Positions 25,701 through 38,578 of a DNA stretch of 64,000 nt are shown here, in pieces. A model generated the notes under the pieces. It did no database searches. It saw only the letters and a program-made list of their open reading frames with translations, and had not been told where the DNA came from. The translations under genes were made by a program, and so were the position numbers. The DNA comes from Buxus sempervirens (lineage: Eukaryota; Streptophyta; Magnoliopsida; Buxales; Buxaceae), in the NCBI GenBank assembly GCA_947561395.2, contig OX387190.1, positions 26,654,858-26,718,857 on the forward strand. The letters run 5' to 3'. Position 1 is the stretch's first letter. Every line of letters starts with the position of its first letter.

Positions 25701-27339
25701 TACAGATTTGAAAAGAAACATAGAAAGAAAAAGAAATAAATGAAAATAACTGAAAGAACTTTAATAAATTTAACATTCTTATGCATTTTAAAGGCAGATG
25801 TATTTTTATATTAATCGTACTGTCATGATTTCTAAAAGTTATTTCCTTGTAACAGAATAATAAGTGTCATCATTAAAGAAATTGAAGGCAACATTTCAAA
25901 GAATACTTTTCTCACGAACTTTAGGATGAGTTCCCTACCTGTACTTTGCAAGAAATTCGTGGAGCTTGTGGGGATATTGGTGAGTAATCTAGTTAATGTT
26001 AGCATATCATCAATACAAAATACATGCGTTTTCTCATCTATATTTTGAATTAATGCATATGAATTTCCATTTTGATGCCATGAACTAATACATCTTTTTC
26101 TTGATGCAGAAAGACGGTGATCCATCTAGGAGAGATACTGTTGTACTGTTGCTGCAAGACATGTTAGAAGTGGTTACTCGTGACATGATGGTGAATGAGA
26201 TTCGGTTAGTGAACTGTACCTTTCTATCTTTCATTGGAGTAGATCTTCAGATGTGTACTAAGTATATGTGTTTTGCCAATAATGCTTGATCGTTCTTGAA
26301 TAGTGAATTGGTAGAACTTGGTCATAGCAACAAGGATTCTGTCCCTAGAAGACAACTATTTGCTGGCACAGACCAAAAACCTGCGATAGTCTTTCCTCCA
26401 GTGGTTACAGCACAATGGGAAGAACAGGTATGTATATTTTTTTAAAAATTCATTTTTCATCCACCCATTTCCTGTAACTAGTTGATTGTGGCTTTGATTG
26501 TATTTTAGATAAAACGTCTCTATCTCCTTTTGACGGTAAAAGAATCTGCAATTGACGTTCCAACAAACCTTGAAGCACAGAGAAGGATTGCATTTTTTAC
26601 AAATTCTTTATTCATGGACATGCCTCGTGCTCCACGAGTGCGTAAAATGCTTTCTTTCAGGTTGTTCCTTATTCTCATTATATTGGAACAAAGTATGACT
26701 TGAGTAGGTTGATTATTTTATGAAAAAGTGGTTATTGAAACTGTCATGCAATGCCCGTTGGATTTGGTTCTTTTTTTGTATGTTATATACATAAGACTGC
26801 ACTCTAGTAATGATAAATATTGGTTGGTTTCAGTGGTTATTCTTCTTCTTCTTCTTCTTCATCTCTCTCGCTCTCTCTCTATATATATAATGAACACTCC
26901 AATCCAACAAGTAATAATGTTGTCCGCCTGGACCTACTAAACCTCACTGTTTTGTTCCTGAGGTTTTATCCCAAAAGGCATTGTTACTTGAGGGAGTCAC
27001 AAACCTATATCTCAAAATCTACCCCCTCCCCACCTTTAAGTGCTGCATGTCCTTGTGTAGTACCCTGCTACCCCATTAACCTGTGCCCAGCCACATGCAT
27101 CAAGCAATATTAGAGTCCCATAAGGTCGGGGATTTTGATATTATTCTGTAACACACATTCCCACAAGCAACAATATTGTCCGCTTTGGCCCACTAGACCT
27201 CACAGTTTGTTCTTGGGTTTTTATCCGAAAAGGCCTTGTTACTTGAGGGAGTCACAAGCCTACACATATGTCTTCACTGTCTCCTCCCCAAGCAATCTGA
27301 GATTCCAAGATCTCACCATCCCCGCACCACACCCCCCCC

Positions 27340-27374
<35 letters not shown>

Positions 27375-30300
27375 CAAGGACTATTCTGTCAGTTCTAGCA
27401 TTTTTTTCTAGTAAATTTTGTACTTATGTTTTTCTCTGAACATTGGGCTTGCTTTAGCTTCAAACCTCCTTTTTTTTCTTGTGAAATTTTTTTATATCTT
27501 CTTTCAAATCCTGTGATTTTTCTTTAGATTTTCAGAAACTTTACAAGCATTGGAATTTAACTTCCCCTGATGTGTCTCATTTGGGTGTAGCAAGCAAAGC
27601 AGGTAATAGAAGTTTTTCTGAATAATTTGCATTGAGTTGTTACTCACTTCCCAAAGAAAGTGTCAATGGAGCTTCTTGACATGGATAACTCAACATATCA
27701 ATTCTTCTTAATTATCGTTGATGAAATATTTTTCTTATGGAATAAAGATTGTTTGTGGTGTTGAAAATCTTTGAAATCCCACAGGGAAAAGAAGGTTGTT
27801 AAGGGGAAGAAACCAACATGAAATTTTGACGCCCATAGTTTGTGAAGACATTTGCAGTGAAATTATAATCGACGTTTCTAAAAAATAAGGGGTGAATTGA
27901 GGAATTTTAAATGAGCAAAGCATAGGCATAAGTCTCAAGTTCATAATGAATAATCATAGACAGTGTATAGTGTATCAATATAAATAAGAAAAATATAAAG
28001 AAAGGTAAAGGAGTTATGGAAAAGATATCACAAGATTCTTAATAACTTAGTCCTCAAATCCCTTCAGTGTCTTTAAGAAACCAATTGACATCTAATAGAG
28101 CCTCAAAATTTGTTTAGGACCAATAAATTCGTAGAATTTATCATGAAGTATGAGTTTAAAACAAAAAAAGTAAAATAATCTATCTTTATTTTTCTGAAGA
28201 TATTCCTATTTCTTTTACTTAGATATAAACCTTAAAATGTCATATCTTAGCTTTATCCTAGCCTCACACTTGAAGAAGCAAGCCTTGAACCATAAGCCTT
28301 AACTCCCTATTAAAAACAAATTGCTCTTTGTTTATGTGTGAGATAACCCAATTGCCAACTGAGAAAGGTTACTTTGAGCTCCCTTTACTGGTCTACCAAC
28401 TTCCCAAGTTATTCAATCTGAATGATAACTAAAAATATCGGGATGTTGTATGAATGGGATTATATCTTAAGATTGGTATACTGATGTTCAGCCATTCTGA
28501 GAACTCTTTAAGACTGGATCTGGCTTTGAGTATTAAAATAGTCAACATAGCCACATAAAATTGCAAACTTTCCACAAAATTTTCTGTTTAGATCTGACAA
28601 ACACCACCTGCACCAGCTTTACCCTTGTAACTTTTAAGCTGCTCCATCAAAATATTCTTTCAGCCAACCATAAAAAAGAGTTTACCCTAATTGGCTTATG
28701 AATTATAAAGAATGTTGAATGATGACGTTCAGAAGCTAAGTTCATTTGGGTTAATAGAAAAAAAAAACAGTTACTAGAAACCACGGCCATGTTTTTTATT
28801 TATATTTCAGGCTTCTTAGGGGAGAAGGGAGAAGGACAAACTTTTATGTCCAATTCAAAGTCAAAGATATATGTTTGCTACTTGAAACTTTGGGGTCATT
28901 CCAAAAGTTGAAAACCAGATTGCTCATGAAACTTGAAAGTGGGATTATGGCAGTAGCAACCTACTACTACTGGAGTAGGTCCCTCTGGAGCAGGCTTACA
29001 AAAGTGGGAATATGGTGAAGAGTTCTACAACATATTTCAGGAGAATGATTCTAGAATACGTGTTCATTAGAGATTCCATGGACTTTGCTTTCAAGATAGT
29101 GTCTGGTTTGGAAGTCTGTCATGCATGAAATTCCATCAGATATGATATATTTTGTAGACATTGTGTTTTCCAAATGAGAAGCCAAAAGGAAAAGAAAGTA
29201 TATGGGCGTGTTGCTGCTGAAAATACCAGACCAAGGATTAGCATAAATAGCCTCTCAAGAAGAGTCATAAAAGGAGATTGATTTTGATGTGTGCATAGAA
29301 AGTTGAGCTGCAGAAAAAAAATTCCAGGGAGGATACAAGTGAAGAAGGTAAAGCCTTGTGCCAAGTTTGTCTCCAAGTCATTACTTCTGGTTCCCTATGA
29401 GGTGGTTGCTGATTTTCATGACTGCTGTTGATGGTGATTTCTAATTGTTTTGCCAATCAAGTTTGGCAAAGCCAACTCAGCATAAAGCATTAGGAACACC
29501 GATTCTATAGTTTAATATACATTAGAGTCAGACTGAAGAATTGAGAATTAATATTATTAGGGACTTGGTCTAATTAAAACTATGAGTAATTGCTTAGAAT
29601 ACTTGGATGCAATACTTACCCCAACCTCCAAGTCACTAATGTAGGAATTTCTTGTTTTTTGAGTATTTTATTGATGTTCTTGTCTGTTTCCAGTTCCTGC
29701 TCCATCAGCTGATTTTTTCTTTTCTTATTTCATCTTTTTAATGTTTTTTTATTCATTTTGACCATTCTTCTCTTTATTTTCCCTTTAAGGGAGCATGAAA
29801 ACTTATTTGTATCCCTTTGCCATTTTAAGAACTAGAGATACCTATACAGCCATGTATTGTCTAAAATGTATGAATCACTGTACCTGAAGATATGGTGTTT
29901 AACAGACCAGGATGGAGGAACCGGATTTGTGACCCCAACTATCTGGGATAAGGCACTTGCTTATTGATTGATTTATTGATATAAGAACCATTCATATCTC
30001 CACTTCTTGCCCATGCTAGTTTTAAGGCTGCAAACGAATTCTTTAGATTATCTAATTATTTACTCATTATTCACAGTGTTATGACTCCATACTATAGTGA
30101 GGAGACCGTCTACTCTAAAAGTGAACTTGAGCTGGAAAATGAAGATGGTGTATCCATCATATTCTATCTGCAAAAGATCTTCCCAGGTTTCAAATATTAT
30201 TAGATACATTATACATCCAGCACCAGGTTGACCAGTTTTTTCAAATGCGATCAATATGATTGGTTTTATTAAATTTCAACAATCTTTTAAATGTATCAGA

Positions 30301-33300
30301 TGAATGGAACAACTTCCTGGAGCGACTCAATTGTAAAAGAGCTAGTGAGGTTTGGGAAAATGAAGAGAACATTTTGCAACTTCGTCACTGGGTCTCCCTA
30401 AGAGGACAAACTCTCTGCAGAACAGGTGGCTTATGTGTATTTCCTATTTTATAATGTCTTTCAATAGTTACTATCCCTTATTTGCATATCTCTTTTTATG
30501 ATACCTCTTAACAGCTATGTATGCATCTTTTGCTCAATGGATTTTCAGTTAGAGGAATGATGTATTATCGAAGGGCTTTGAAGCTCCAAGCTTTTCTAGA
30601 TATGGCTTCTGAAAGTGGTAAGAGAAAAATAGATTCTTCAATGGTGTTTCCTTACAACTTAGAGAAATAAAGACTTAGTGAATACTCTTCATCTGCTACA
30701 GATTGAGGTGTAAGCTTCTTGAGGACAGCTTTCTAAATAAATTGATAAGTGAAGATTACTGCAAGTCTGAAATAAATTAGAACTTATGACTCATCATGAG
30801 GATTATAAAATATTGAATTTTTAAACCATTACATTCAAAGTTAAATGATTATCCCTTTCTCAGTTATCCCTCTACCAATTTTTTTCGACTTCCCATGAAT
30901 TTGGAAATAAATTCAGATAGAACCTGGAAGAAGCAACCGCAGTTTTTCTGTCTGTGGATACCTAATACTTCAGGTATTGTTCTCACAGCTAACAATACAA
31001 AAGGTTTTCTAGAGATAGAATAAAAATGATAGGCTAAATCTGACAAGGCGGAAAATAAAAGATCTAAAAAAAAGGAAAATTATTACCATTATTGATGGCA
31101 AGGAACAGCCTTTGGTTAATTAGATAAAGGACCGTGACTCTATTTAGGTCCCTACTGAAGCAGGATTCTGGGAGGGATGGTTTGGAAATAACTTTAGCAT
31201 TTTGCACAAAGTTCTGCATTTACATATTTTTTAGCCCAAAGTTTTTACAATCACACAAAATGACAGTCCCTCGTTTGATTAATTAGATAAAATAAAAAAA
31301 CATATATACAAAGGTAATGAAGGCTAATAATAATTTTTTTCGAAGTTTTCCTTTTCTTTTCAAGTTAACATGATTTTGTTATTCTAAAACTAAGATTACG
31401 CTGAGAAAATATCGAAAAGGAAGATATAAAAGAAAAGAGAAGTTTCTTGACAACTTTCTCAATTACTGAAACCATTTGAGATATGCACCTTTGACAGGAG
31501 GTGTTAAAAGGATACTAGCATGTCTTAGGAACAGACTTCTTAGCAAACCAATAACAGGGCAAATTCTAGCATATTCAATATGTATCCTTTTCTGATGTTT
31601 CTCTTACTTCTGGTGTTTTGAGATGCAACACTGCTTCCTAATGAAGAAAGTGTTAGATAAATTCTTTTCCCTAGAGGTAAGGATGTTGATTTTGTAACTT
31701 TTCCATTGAGATCTGCAGAGATTTTAGAAGGCTACAAGGCAGTCACAGTCCCTTCAGAAGAAGAAAAGAAAAGCCAAAGATCCTTATTTGCTCAACTAGA
31801 GGCTGTTGCTGATATGAAATTCACATATGTTGCTACCTGTCAGAACTATGGCAACCAGAAGCAGGGTGGAGATCGCCGTGCAACAGATATTTTGAACTTA
31901 ATGGTTAAGTATGTACATATGTATCCATTTAATTTACAAAATTTTCTTTGTTGAGATTCAGTCCATTTGACCTTTTCATGAAATTGTTTATTTCATTGAA
32001 AAATCTAATTCTTGGTTCTTTGCATATAGTAATCCATCTCTCCGTGTAGCATATATTGATGAAGTTGAAGAACGAGAAGGTGGCAGGGTACAAAAGGTCT
32101 ATTATTCTGTATTGGTCAAAGCAGTTGATTATCGTGACCAGGTAATTATCCTTTAAGTCTGAAGAATGACTGACAGTGCCTTCAGAAAATTCATAATGTT
32201 TTTCCTTCTGCATTTTCCCCTAAAAGGAAATCTACCGTATAAAGTTGCCGGGTTCAGCAAAGATGGGGGAAGGGAAGCCTGAAAATCAGAACCATGCTAT
32301 AATCTTCACTCGAGGAGAAGCTCTTCAGACCATTGACATGAACCAGGTAGTCCCAAAGAAACTTGGAATTTAATTGCAGTAGCATGATGGGTTGTTTTGG
32401 TCGACTAGTCTTATTACTGTCCTTGATTCTTCCTGTAGGACAATTATTTGGAAGAAGCTTTCAAAATGCGTAATCTGTTAGAAGAATTTAATGAAAATCA
32501 TGGAGTGCGACCACCTACAATTCTCGGTGTTCGTGAGCATATCTTTACCGGCAGGTTCGATCATCATTTATTCTGTGAGAGATATGAGTTCCTTACACAG
32601 TAGATACACTGAGGCACTGCGGTTTGGGTTATATCTTATATTTGATTGCATTTGTGCTGCAGTGTCTCTTCTTTGGCCTGGTTTATGTCAAACCAGGAAA
32701 CAAGTTTTGTCACTATTGGTCAAAGAGTTCTTGCACGTCCTTTGAAGTAAGATTCTTGGCTTATTGTGCACAATTTGTGAATTCATACCATCCTGTAACC
32801 TTATGGAAAAATTGATCAAAATTTTCTTGTTCATGCAGCTACACCTTATAAGTATTGCTTTCCAATTTTTTAGAAGCTGAACCTAAAATTTATCATATTG
32901 CATAAACAAATCTTTCTGCTGATTATTTTTAGCAGATTTATGTAGTAGGAAAAGCATTTCATTTCAACTAGCATATGCTTCCCCTCTGTTGGAAATGATT
33001 TGAGATACGTTTTGTACTGGAAATTTTTAATTCTTTTTACCTAAAATTTATATTCTTGTTTGGTTTTAGGGTTCGTTTCCACTATGGTCATCCAGATGTG
33101 TTTGATAGAATCTTCCACATTACCCGAGGTGGCATCAGCAAGGCATCTCGGGGCATCAACTTGAGCGAGGACATTTTTGCTGGTAATGTTCATATTTTCA
33201 AATTTGTAGCTTTCTATTGTTCTTGCAATTAGTCTGCTTCATGATATTTATTTTCCTTCTTTAGGATTCAACTCAACTCTAAGACGTGGAAATGTGACTC

Positions 33301-35967
33301 ATCATGAGTACATCCAAGTAGGGAAGGGACGAGATGTTGGGCTCAACCAAATCTCACTATTTGAAGCAAAAGTGGCCTGTGGAAATGGGGAGCAGATTCT
33401 AAGCCGGGACATTTATCGGCTAGGCCATAGATTTGACATGTTTCGTATGCTCTCATGTTATTTCACAACAGTTGGATTTTATGTCAGCGCAATGGTAAAT
33501 TTCCCAAGTGATTTGAGTATAGAGTTTAGCTGTTTCCTTTATTAGCATGAATCAAATTAAGAACTAAACTGAAGAAGTGTAAAGTTGGAAGTTTTGAATA
33601 TGATGCAAGCTTGGTAATTAAAAGCATCGAATATTTTGGAATAGAATCTCGTTTTATTATCTCACTTTGAGTACTGTCTTTACAATGTCCATGCAATTTT
33701 AAGTATGGATAATTCAATTATTTCCAAAATGGTAGGCTAGGCTAGAATTTTTTGAAATGCATGTTTCTTATAGATTGAAACAGCTTTAGGCTAATTGTTT
33801 CATGGCTTCATTTTTTTCTAGTTCTTGTGAAAGGCCTTATTTTATCATGGATAATTGAGTAACTTCCAATATGTTTGTTACATTAGTCTTTTTGATCTGT
33901 ATTCTTGAGCTTATTTATTCTTTTGTTTTTTCATTGCAGATGGTTGTCATCACAGTTTATGTTTTCTTGTATGGAAAACTTTACTTGTCATTGAGTGGGT
34001 TGGAGAAGTCAATAATTAAGGTTGCACGGTCAAAGGGAAATAATCCTTTGAAGGCTGCTATGGCATCACAGTCACTTGTTCAGATAGGTGTGTTGACAAC
34101 CTTGCCCATGGTCATGGAGATTGGATTAGAGAGGGGGTTTAGAACAGCACTAGGTGACATAATAATAATGCAGCTTCAGTTGGCTGCTGTCTTCTTTACT
34201 TTCTCTCTTGGGACAAAGATCCATTATTTTGGGCGTACAGTCTTGCATGGTGGGGCCAAGTACAGAGCCACTGGACGAGGTTTTGTCGTTCGACATGAGA
34301 AATTTGCAGAGAATTACAGGATGTACTCAAGGAGCCATTTTGTGAAAGGGCTGGAGCTTTTGATCTTGCTGATAGCCTACGAGATTTATGGAGTAGCGGC
34401 TACTGATTCTACTGCTTACTTGCTTATCACTGCCTCAATATGGTTCCTAGTAGTCTCATGGTTATTTTCACCTTTCCTTTTTAACCCATCTGGTTTTGAG
34501 TGGCAGAAGATTGTGGAAGACTGGGAGGATTGGACAAAATGGATAAGCAGCCGAGGTGGTATTGGTGTGCCAGCAAATAAGAGCTGGGAATCTTGGTGGG
34601 AGGAGGAACAGGAGCACCTGCAGTTCACTGGGTTCGTGGGGCGACTCTGCGAAATAATTCTTTCTGTGCGCTTCTTTGTTTTCCAATATGGAGTTGTGTA
34701 TCATCTACATGTTTCCAACAACAATAAAAGCATCATTGTGAGTACTCTCTTTTCATGTTTTTTGCCTCCTTTTTGTTACGGTCATACGGTAATAAAGTCT
34801 CAAGAATTTGGTAATGTGATTCCAGGTTTATGGTCTATCATGGCTGGTCATTGTGGCAATCATGATTATCTTGAAGGTCAGTGCTCAAAAATCAATTATG
34901 AAATTAAATTCAAGGATCTTTCAAACGGACAACAGTATGATTCATTTGTTTTATTCTCATGTCTTCCAACCGTAGATTGTATCCATGGGGAGGAAGAAGT
35001 TCAGTGCGGATTTCCAACTGATGTTCAGACTGCTCAAACTCATCTTGTTTATTGGATCCATCGTCACACTTATAATCCTGTTTACATTTCTTAGTCTCAC
35101 AGTTGGAGATATTTTTGCCAGTCTACTGGCCTTTTTCCCTACGGGGTGGGCTATTGTGCAGGTTTATTTCTTAACTTCCAAGGGTTCTATTTTCATTTGT
35201 TGAACTTATATTACTTCTCTACACAAAAGATGCAGTATGAGCATGAAAGACTCATCTTTAGCCCTAGTATATGTTGGACAGTGAGAAACTGTGGTAATTG
35301 CATGAAAAATTATCTTTCATGCTTCCCAAGAATGTTTGGAATTTGGATGCCAGGAAACAGCAAAAGAAAGGGTGGGAACAACCTTGTGAGGATGAAAAGC
35401 AAGTCTGTTCCCATTTCTCACAACACAGTTTCTCATTATCCAAATGCAACCTAAGCTATTGCAGGAAATCTGAAGAAAACATTATGAATTCATTTATCAT
35501 GCTTGAAGTTCACAAAGAAATTTCATAAATCCATTACATTAGCAATGAACTAAGGAGAATTTTTGACAAAATATAACTCTTGTATGGAAGTCTCAGCTCT
35601 CAGCGTCAAATCAGTAGGCATTAACGTGATACTTCCCTGTTTCTGATTTCAGGAATATTTTTTTTATATTCGCATTGAAATTTTTGTTCTGGATATGGTT
35701 TCTTTATTTAATTTCGACTACTACTTGGATGAGCAGATATCACAAGCATGCAGACCAGTGATGAAGACGTTGGGGTTGTGGGGATCTGTCAAAGCTCTAG
35801 CAAGAGGGTATGAGTACATGATGGGACTGGTAATATTTACCCCTGTGGCTGTCTTAGCCTGGTTCCCATTTGTCTCAGAGTTCCAGACGAGGTTGCTTTA
35901 CAACCAAGCCTTCAGCCGAGGGCTTCAAATTTCACGTATTCTGGCCGGCGGGAAGAAGCAGAACTAG
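12079..35967 (+). CDS. CALS5: Callose synthase 5 (1,3-beta-glucan synthase, GT48)
   Basis: A plasma-membrane enzyme making callose from UDP-glucose; CalS5/GSL2 is known for the callose wall of pollen mother cells and for pollen tubes. I joined 42 exons (first 12079-12262, last 35737-35967; largest 33940-34737), giving 1,917 aa against 1,923 in Arabidopsis as I recall it. Every junction keeps phase. The N-terminus ([16 protein letters not shown]) and C-terminus ([12 protein letters not shown]) are specific to CalS5 rather than CalS1/3/7. Landmarks are the FKS1 domain with [16 protein letters not shown] near residue 330, [11 protein letters not shown] near 1440, RATGRGF near 1605, and many membrane helices in both halves. 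Large introns are 14 (16197-19221), 15 (19557-22285) and 28 (26661-30076), all carrying transposon remains. Two donors are unusual: intron 7 (14416, GC) and intron 22 (24877, GA). No other defect was found. Confidence 0.95.
14416..14842 (+). other. CALS5: CalS5 intron 7 with a GC-AG border
   Basis: The reading frame needs exon 7 to end at AACAAG (14415) and exon 8 to start with TTAGACGAC (14843), giving PLNK/LDDRA as in the family. The intron therefore begins GCATGT and ends GATGCAG. GC-AG introns are a known minor class spliced by the ordinary spliceosome. The nearest GT in the intron would break the frame. Confidence 0.8.
17640..17760 (-). mobile_element. L1-type LINE relic (zinc-binding RT tail) in CalS5 intron 14
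   Basis: On the reverse strand one frame reads [20 protein letters not shown] and then FF, matching the zf-RVT consensus found after L1 reverse transcriptases in plants. A stop follows shortly. The surrounding sequence down to about 17090 may belong to the same copy but is too decayed to assign. Intron 14 also holds a (TA)n run near 16688-16714 and a ten-G run near 17489. Confidence 0.4.
20376..20475 (+). mobile_element. RNase H fragment of an L1-type LINE in CalS5 intron 15
   Basis: A frame reads [15 protein letters not shown] and then [10 protein letters not shown], the start of the RVT_3 RNase H-like domain that ends many plant L1 elements. It is short and isolated, with stops around it. 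Confidence 0.5.
21170..21690 (+). mobile_element. RTE-type LINE, 5'-truncated 3' part, in CalS5 intron 15
   Basis: Translated in shifting frames, this gives the end of an RTE reverse transcriptase ([12 protein letters not shown], then [15 protein letters not shown]) and the conserved C-terminal block ([18 protein letters not shown], then KGKRPKRI). The pieces are in the expected order on the plus strand and are heavily mutated, with several stops and frame changes. It is inactive and likely old. Confidence 0.7.
24877..24980 (+). other. CALS5: CalS5 intron 22 with an apparent GA donor
   Basis: Exon 22 must end GACAG (24876) and exon 23 must start GGAGATGGAT (24981) to give [14 protein letters not shown]. 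The intron therefore begins GAAAGG where GTAAGG would be expected, and ends AATGCAG. The upstream GT at 24870, or the GC at 24882, would break the frame, and reading on meets an in-frame TGA at 24908. Confidence 0.75.
26661..30076 (+). other. CALS5: CalS5 intron 28, repeat-rich
   Basis: This 3.4-kb intron holds (TTC)n, (CT)n and (TA)n patches at 26840-26890. It also has two related copies of a roughly 90-bp segment, at about 26918-27005 and 27174-27260, both containing CCTCAC, TTTTATCC and TTGTTACTTGAGGGAGTCAC. A near-pure C run covers about 27328-27372, and an RTE LINE tail lies near its end. No exon is expected here, and none is needed for the frame. Confidence 0.7.
29881..29980 (+). mobile_element. 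RTE-type LINE 3' tail in CalS5 intron 28
   Basis: GACCCCAACTATCTGGGATA followed by AGGCACTTG and a TTGATT microsatellite-like end matches the typical 3' end of plant RTE LINEs (CCCCAACTTGTTTGGGAT... with a TTG repeat tail). Only the tail is recognised. Confidence 0.55.
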
Positions 35968-36721
35968 AACTCAATTTACATAATAGGGAGATTCCGAGGG
36001 ATGAAAGAAGAGAGAATTTGAATGTGTTTTTGCAGGGACTGCAAGAAATTGCTTACAGGAACTTACATATATGTAGTTTGCATTAGTATGCTTTCTCTCT
36101 GGTTTATAGATGTGATTGTGTATTACTTGTATCATGTGGTTGTAAGTCCTTATTCTTTTTCTGTCACTTGAATATCCAATTTTTCCTTCTCTTTTGCCAG
36201 TTGGCAAAATGTCTCCAACTATCATTGGCATTAGCAACACTAATCCTGTTTAGAATGGTACCGTTGTGTTACTGCTGTATAACAAATATCCCCATCCCGG
36301 TACGAAATTATTTTTTTTCCTCCATTTCGTGTGCCATTTTTATGGATTTAAACGCTGCCCAAAATAACTTCAAACCAGGAAGATAATTAATGCGGCCATA
36401 ATGAAAGAAAAGGATCGTGAGGGATGTGAGAACATGATGTCATCCACAAGACCTGGTCGCCTGAGCACCTTACAATTTCACAAGAAATATCCATCCATTA
36501 GAGAAATGGTGTCCACCCTAAAAGATGAATTTTGAAAATTTGAGTGGGGAGGAAAAACGATGAAGACCCAACAAAAATAATATTGTAATTCTTTCCATCC
36601 ATCCATCCAATCCCAGATGCCCACATATCCTCCTCCTTCCATGTCTTCAAACCCCTAAAAACTTGGAAGGAAGAAAAAAGAAAAGGGGGTTATAGTAGAA
36701 AGAGAAACAGAAGAAACCAAG
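35968..36721. other. Intergenic: CalS5 3' end to thioredoxin m promoter
   Basis: It begins with the CalS5 3' untranslated sequence and ends with the thioredoxin leader (A/G-rich, 36660-36720). A CCAT repeat lies at 36596-36609. No coding sequence is seen, and no TATA box is assigned. Confidence 0.5.
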
Positions 36722-38578
36722 ATGGGATTGGAGACCTCATTTCAAGTGAGCACTGTCTCTACTACTGCTAAAGCCTGCGTCCCATGCGCTCACCATCCAT
36801 TTTTCTCTAAGCAAAAGCTCAATTTGCCGACGTGTAAAGGACCTAAAGTGTCCAGTTTGTTCTCTTCTCCATCATCTTCGTTTGCTCCTTCAATTGATCG
36901 TCGATGCCGTGGATTGCGCCTTGTCTGCAAGGCTCGAGAAGCTGTTGATGAAGGTGAGCTATCATCTAAGGATTCTCCTCTTACGATGCAGTCGCTTTAA
37001 TTTAGTAGTTCTCAAATTTTTTTTTATGCGATTCGTTATAACTTTTACAAAATCATCCCAAAATGAGGTTTTTCCTTTCTTTCTCTATCTCTCTTTCTTT
37101 GTTTTTTTTCCTCTTGGGTTTTTTTTTTCCTATTGGGGGGTGGGGTGTCTTCTCTGTGGAAAGCAGTAGCTGTGGCTGGCACTGGCAGAACAGAATCAGA
37201 AGCACCCTAATTGAGAGTTGGTGTGTGCGCGCACGTGCGTTTGTATGCATGCAAGTTTTTCTGTGTATACATGCGAAGATACGAACACAGACTTGCGCAC
37301 ACATACACACAAGCATCATATAAATACAGAAATGCACGCACGTACAGAGACTGACAAACACAGCTTGCCTACACGCGCACACACTTGTGAGTTTCTGCAC
37401 TCGTGCAGGTCAAGTGCTCAAACAGAGACACGCCCTCACGTATACCACGCACCCACCTAAGTGCACAGGAAACTAGTTTCTCTTGATTTGGCTGAGACTG
37501 ATATTTTCTGCTTATGAAATTATAAGTTTTAATACCCTTAGCAAGGTTTGTAAACCGAACCGTATCATAATTAAATTAGGTCAAACTAGGTTAGGATGAA
37601 ATCGTCTGCCGCATGAGCCTCTGACAGACGCTGCTACAATCGTGAGATGCTTCCAAGTAGAGCATCTCATGACCCCTGTTTTTTCAATATGAAAGGACAT
37701 TTTTCACATTGAAAAATGTGAAAAACTAGGGCTGCAAGATGCTCCACGTGGAAGCATCTCACGGACAGGTTCATGCCGCAAACAATTTTCACTCCCTACC
37801 GTTCCCTAAAAACTTCTTGGGTTTCCCCGTATGGTTCACATCTCCTACTAGTTGGTATTCACGTTTCTTTCTCATAACTGTTTGCTTACACTGGTATTTG
37901 CTGCTGAAGTGTTCCTTCCCTTTTTCTATATTAACTTACGTATCCCAAATAATAACTTATGCTAATATTTGCAGTATGCATGTGCCGCCCACTAGTAAAA
38001 TTAGATAGGCAGTCATATATGGTTTTTCTATAAACTGATGTAACAATTTACAAACCAATACAAACATGTCGAAACTGAGATCTCACTGGGGTTTCACCAA
38101 TTTTAGAAATTTTGTATTAACTTCTTTTTAGGTTTTCCAAATACATGGAAGGAATGTCTTTGGGCGGAAGGTGAGCCCCAGAACTAACATTCCCAATATC
38201 CTGTTCCATCATATTGAGTGAACTATGATGTTCTTCGTTTTCTGCAAAACTTCCCCAGTTGTAGCAGTAACAGATGCAAGCTGGACTGACCTGGTCATCG
38301 GGAGCCAGAACCCGGCTCTGGTGGAGTTCTGGGCACCATGGTGTGGACCATGTCGGATGATTGCACCGGTGATCGATGAATTGGCGAAAGAATATGCCGG
38401 CAAGATCGTCTGCTACAAGGTCAACACCGATGAATGCCCACAGATCGCCAAAGAGTATGGTATCCGGAGCATCCCAACTGTGCTACTGTTCAAGAACGGT
38501 GAGAAGAAATCAAGTCTGGTTGGTGCAGTACCTAAGGCCACCCTTACTGCCACTATAGAGAAATATTTAGAAATGTAA
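36722..38578 (+). CDS. Thioredoxin m-type, chloroplastic
   Basis: A plastid stromal disulfide reductase that receives electrons from ferredoxin-thioredoxin reductase and regulates carbon metabolism and redox enzymes. Exons 36722-36953 and 38259-38578 join in phase (GAAG/TTGTAG) to 183 aa. Residues 1 to about 72 are Ser/Lys/Arg-rich and acid-poor, like a transit peptide (ending [12 protein letters not shown]). The mature part starts near VVAVTDASW and has the active site WCGPC at 105-109, the cis-Pro of RSIPTV at 150, and the end [18 protein letters not shown], typical of m1/m2/m4-type proteins. The ATG at 36722 is chosen because it gives a full transit peptide. The 1,305-bp intron carries a foldback MITE and alternating purine-pyrimidine tracts. 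The gene lies 754 bp after CalS5 and converges on SEUSS. The exact m isoform is not assigned. Confidence 0.95.
37214..37460. repeat. Alternating purine-pyrimidine (CA/GT/CG) stretch in thioredoxin intron
   Basis: Scattered runs such as GTGTGTGCGCGCACGTGCG and ACACGCGCACACAC alternate purines and pyrimidines. Such tracts can adopt Z-DNA under supercoiling; whether this one does is unknown. It is a degenerate dinucleotide repeat, not a gene. Confidence 0.6.
37595..37795. mobile_element. Foldback MITE with palindromic cores, in thioredoxin m intron
   Basis: The ends are inverted copies: TGAAATCGTCTGCCGCATGA on the left, and TGAAAATTGTTTGCGGCATG on the reverse strand from the right. Inside are two imperfect 25-bp palindromes (37643-37667, GAGATGCTTCC.../...GAGCATCTC, and 37738-37762, AGATGCTCCACGTGGAAGCA) flanking a hairpin, CATTTTTCACATTGAAAAATG. 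A related copy is at 59044-59264. No coding capacity. Confidence 0.6.

Noticed and set aside
27135-27439. Proline-rich open frames
   Set aside because: Caused by the C homopolymer inside CalS5 intron 28.
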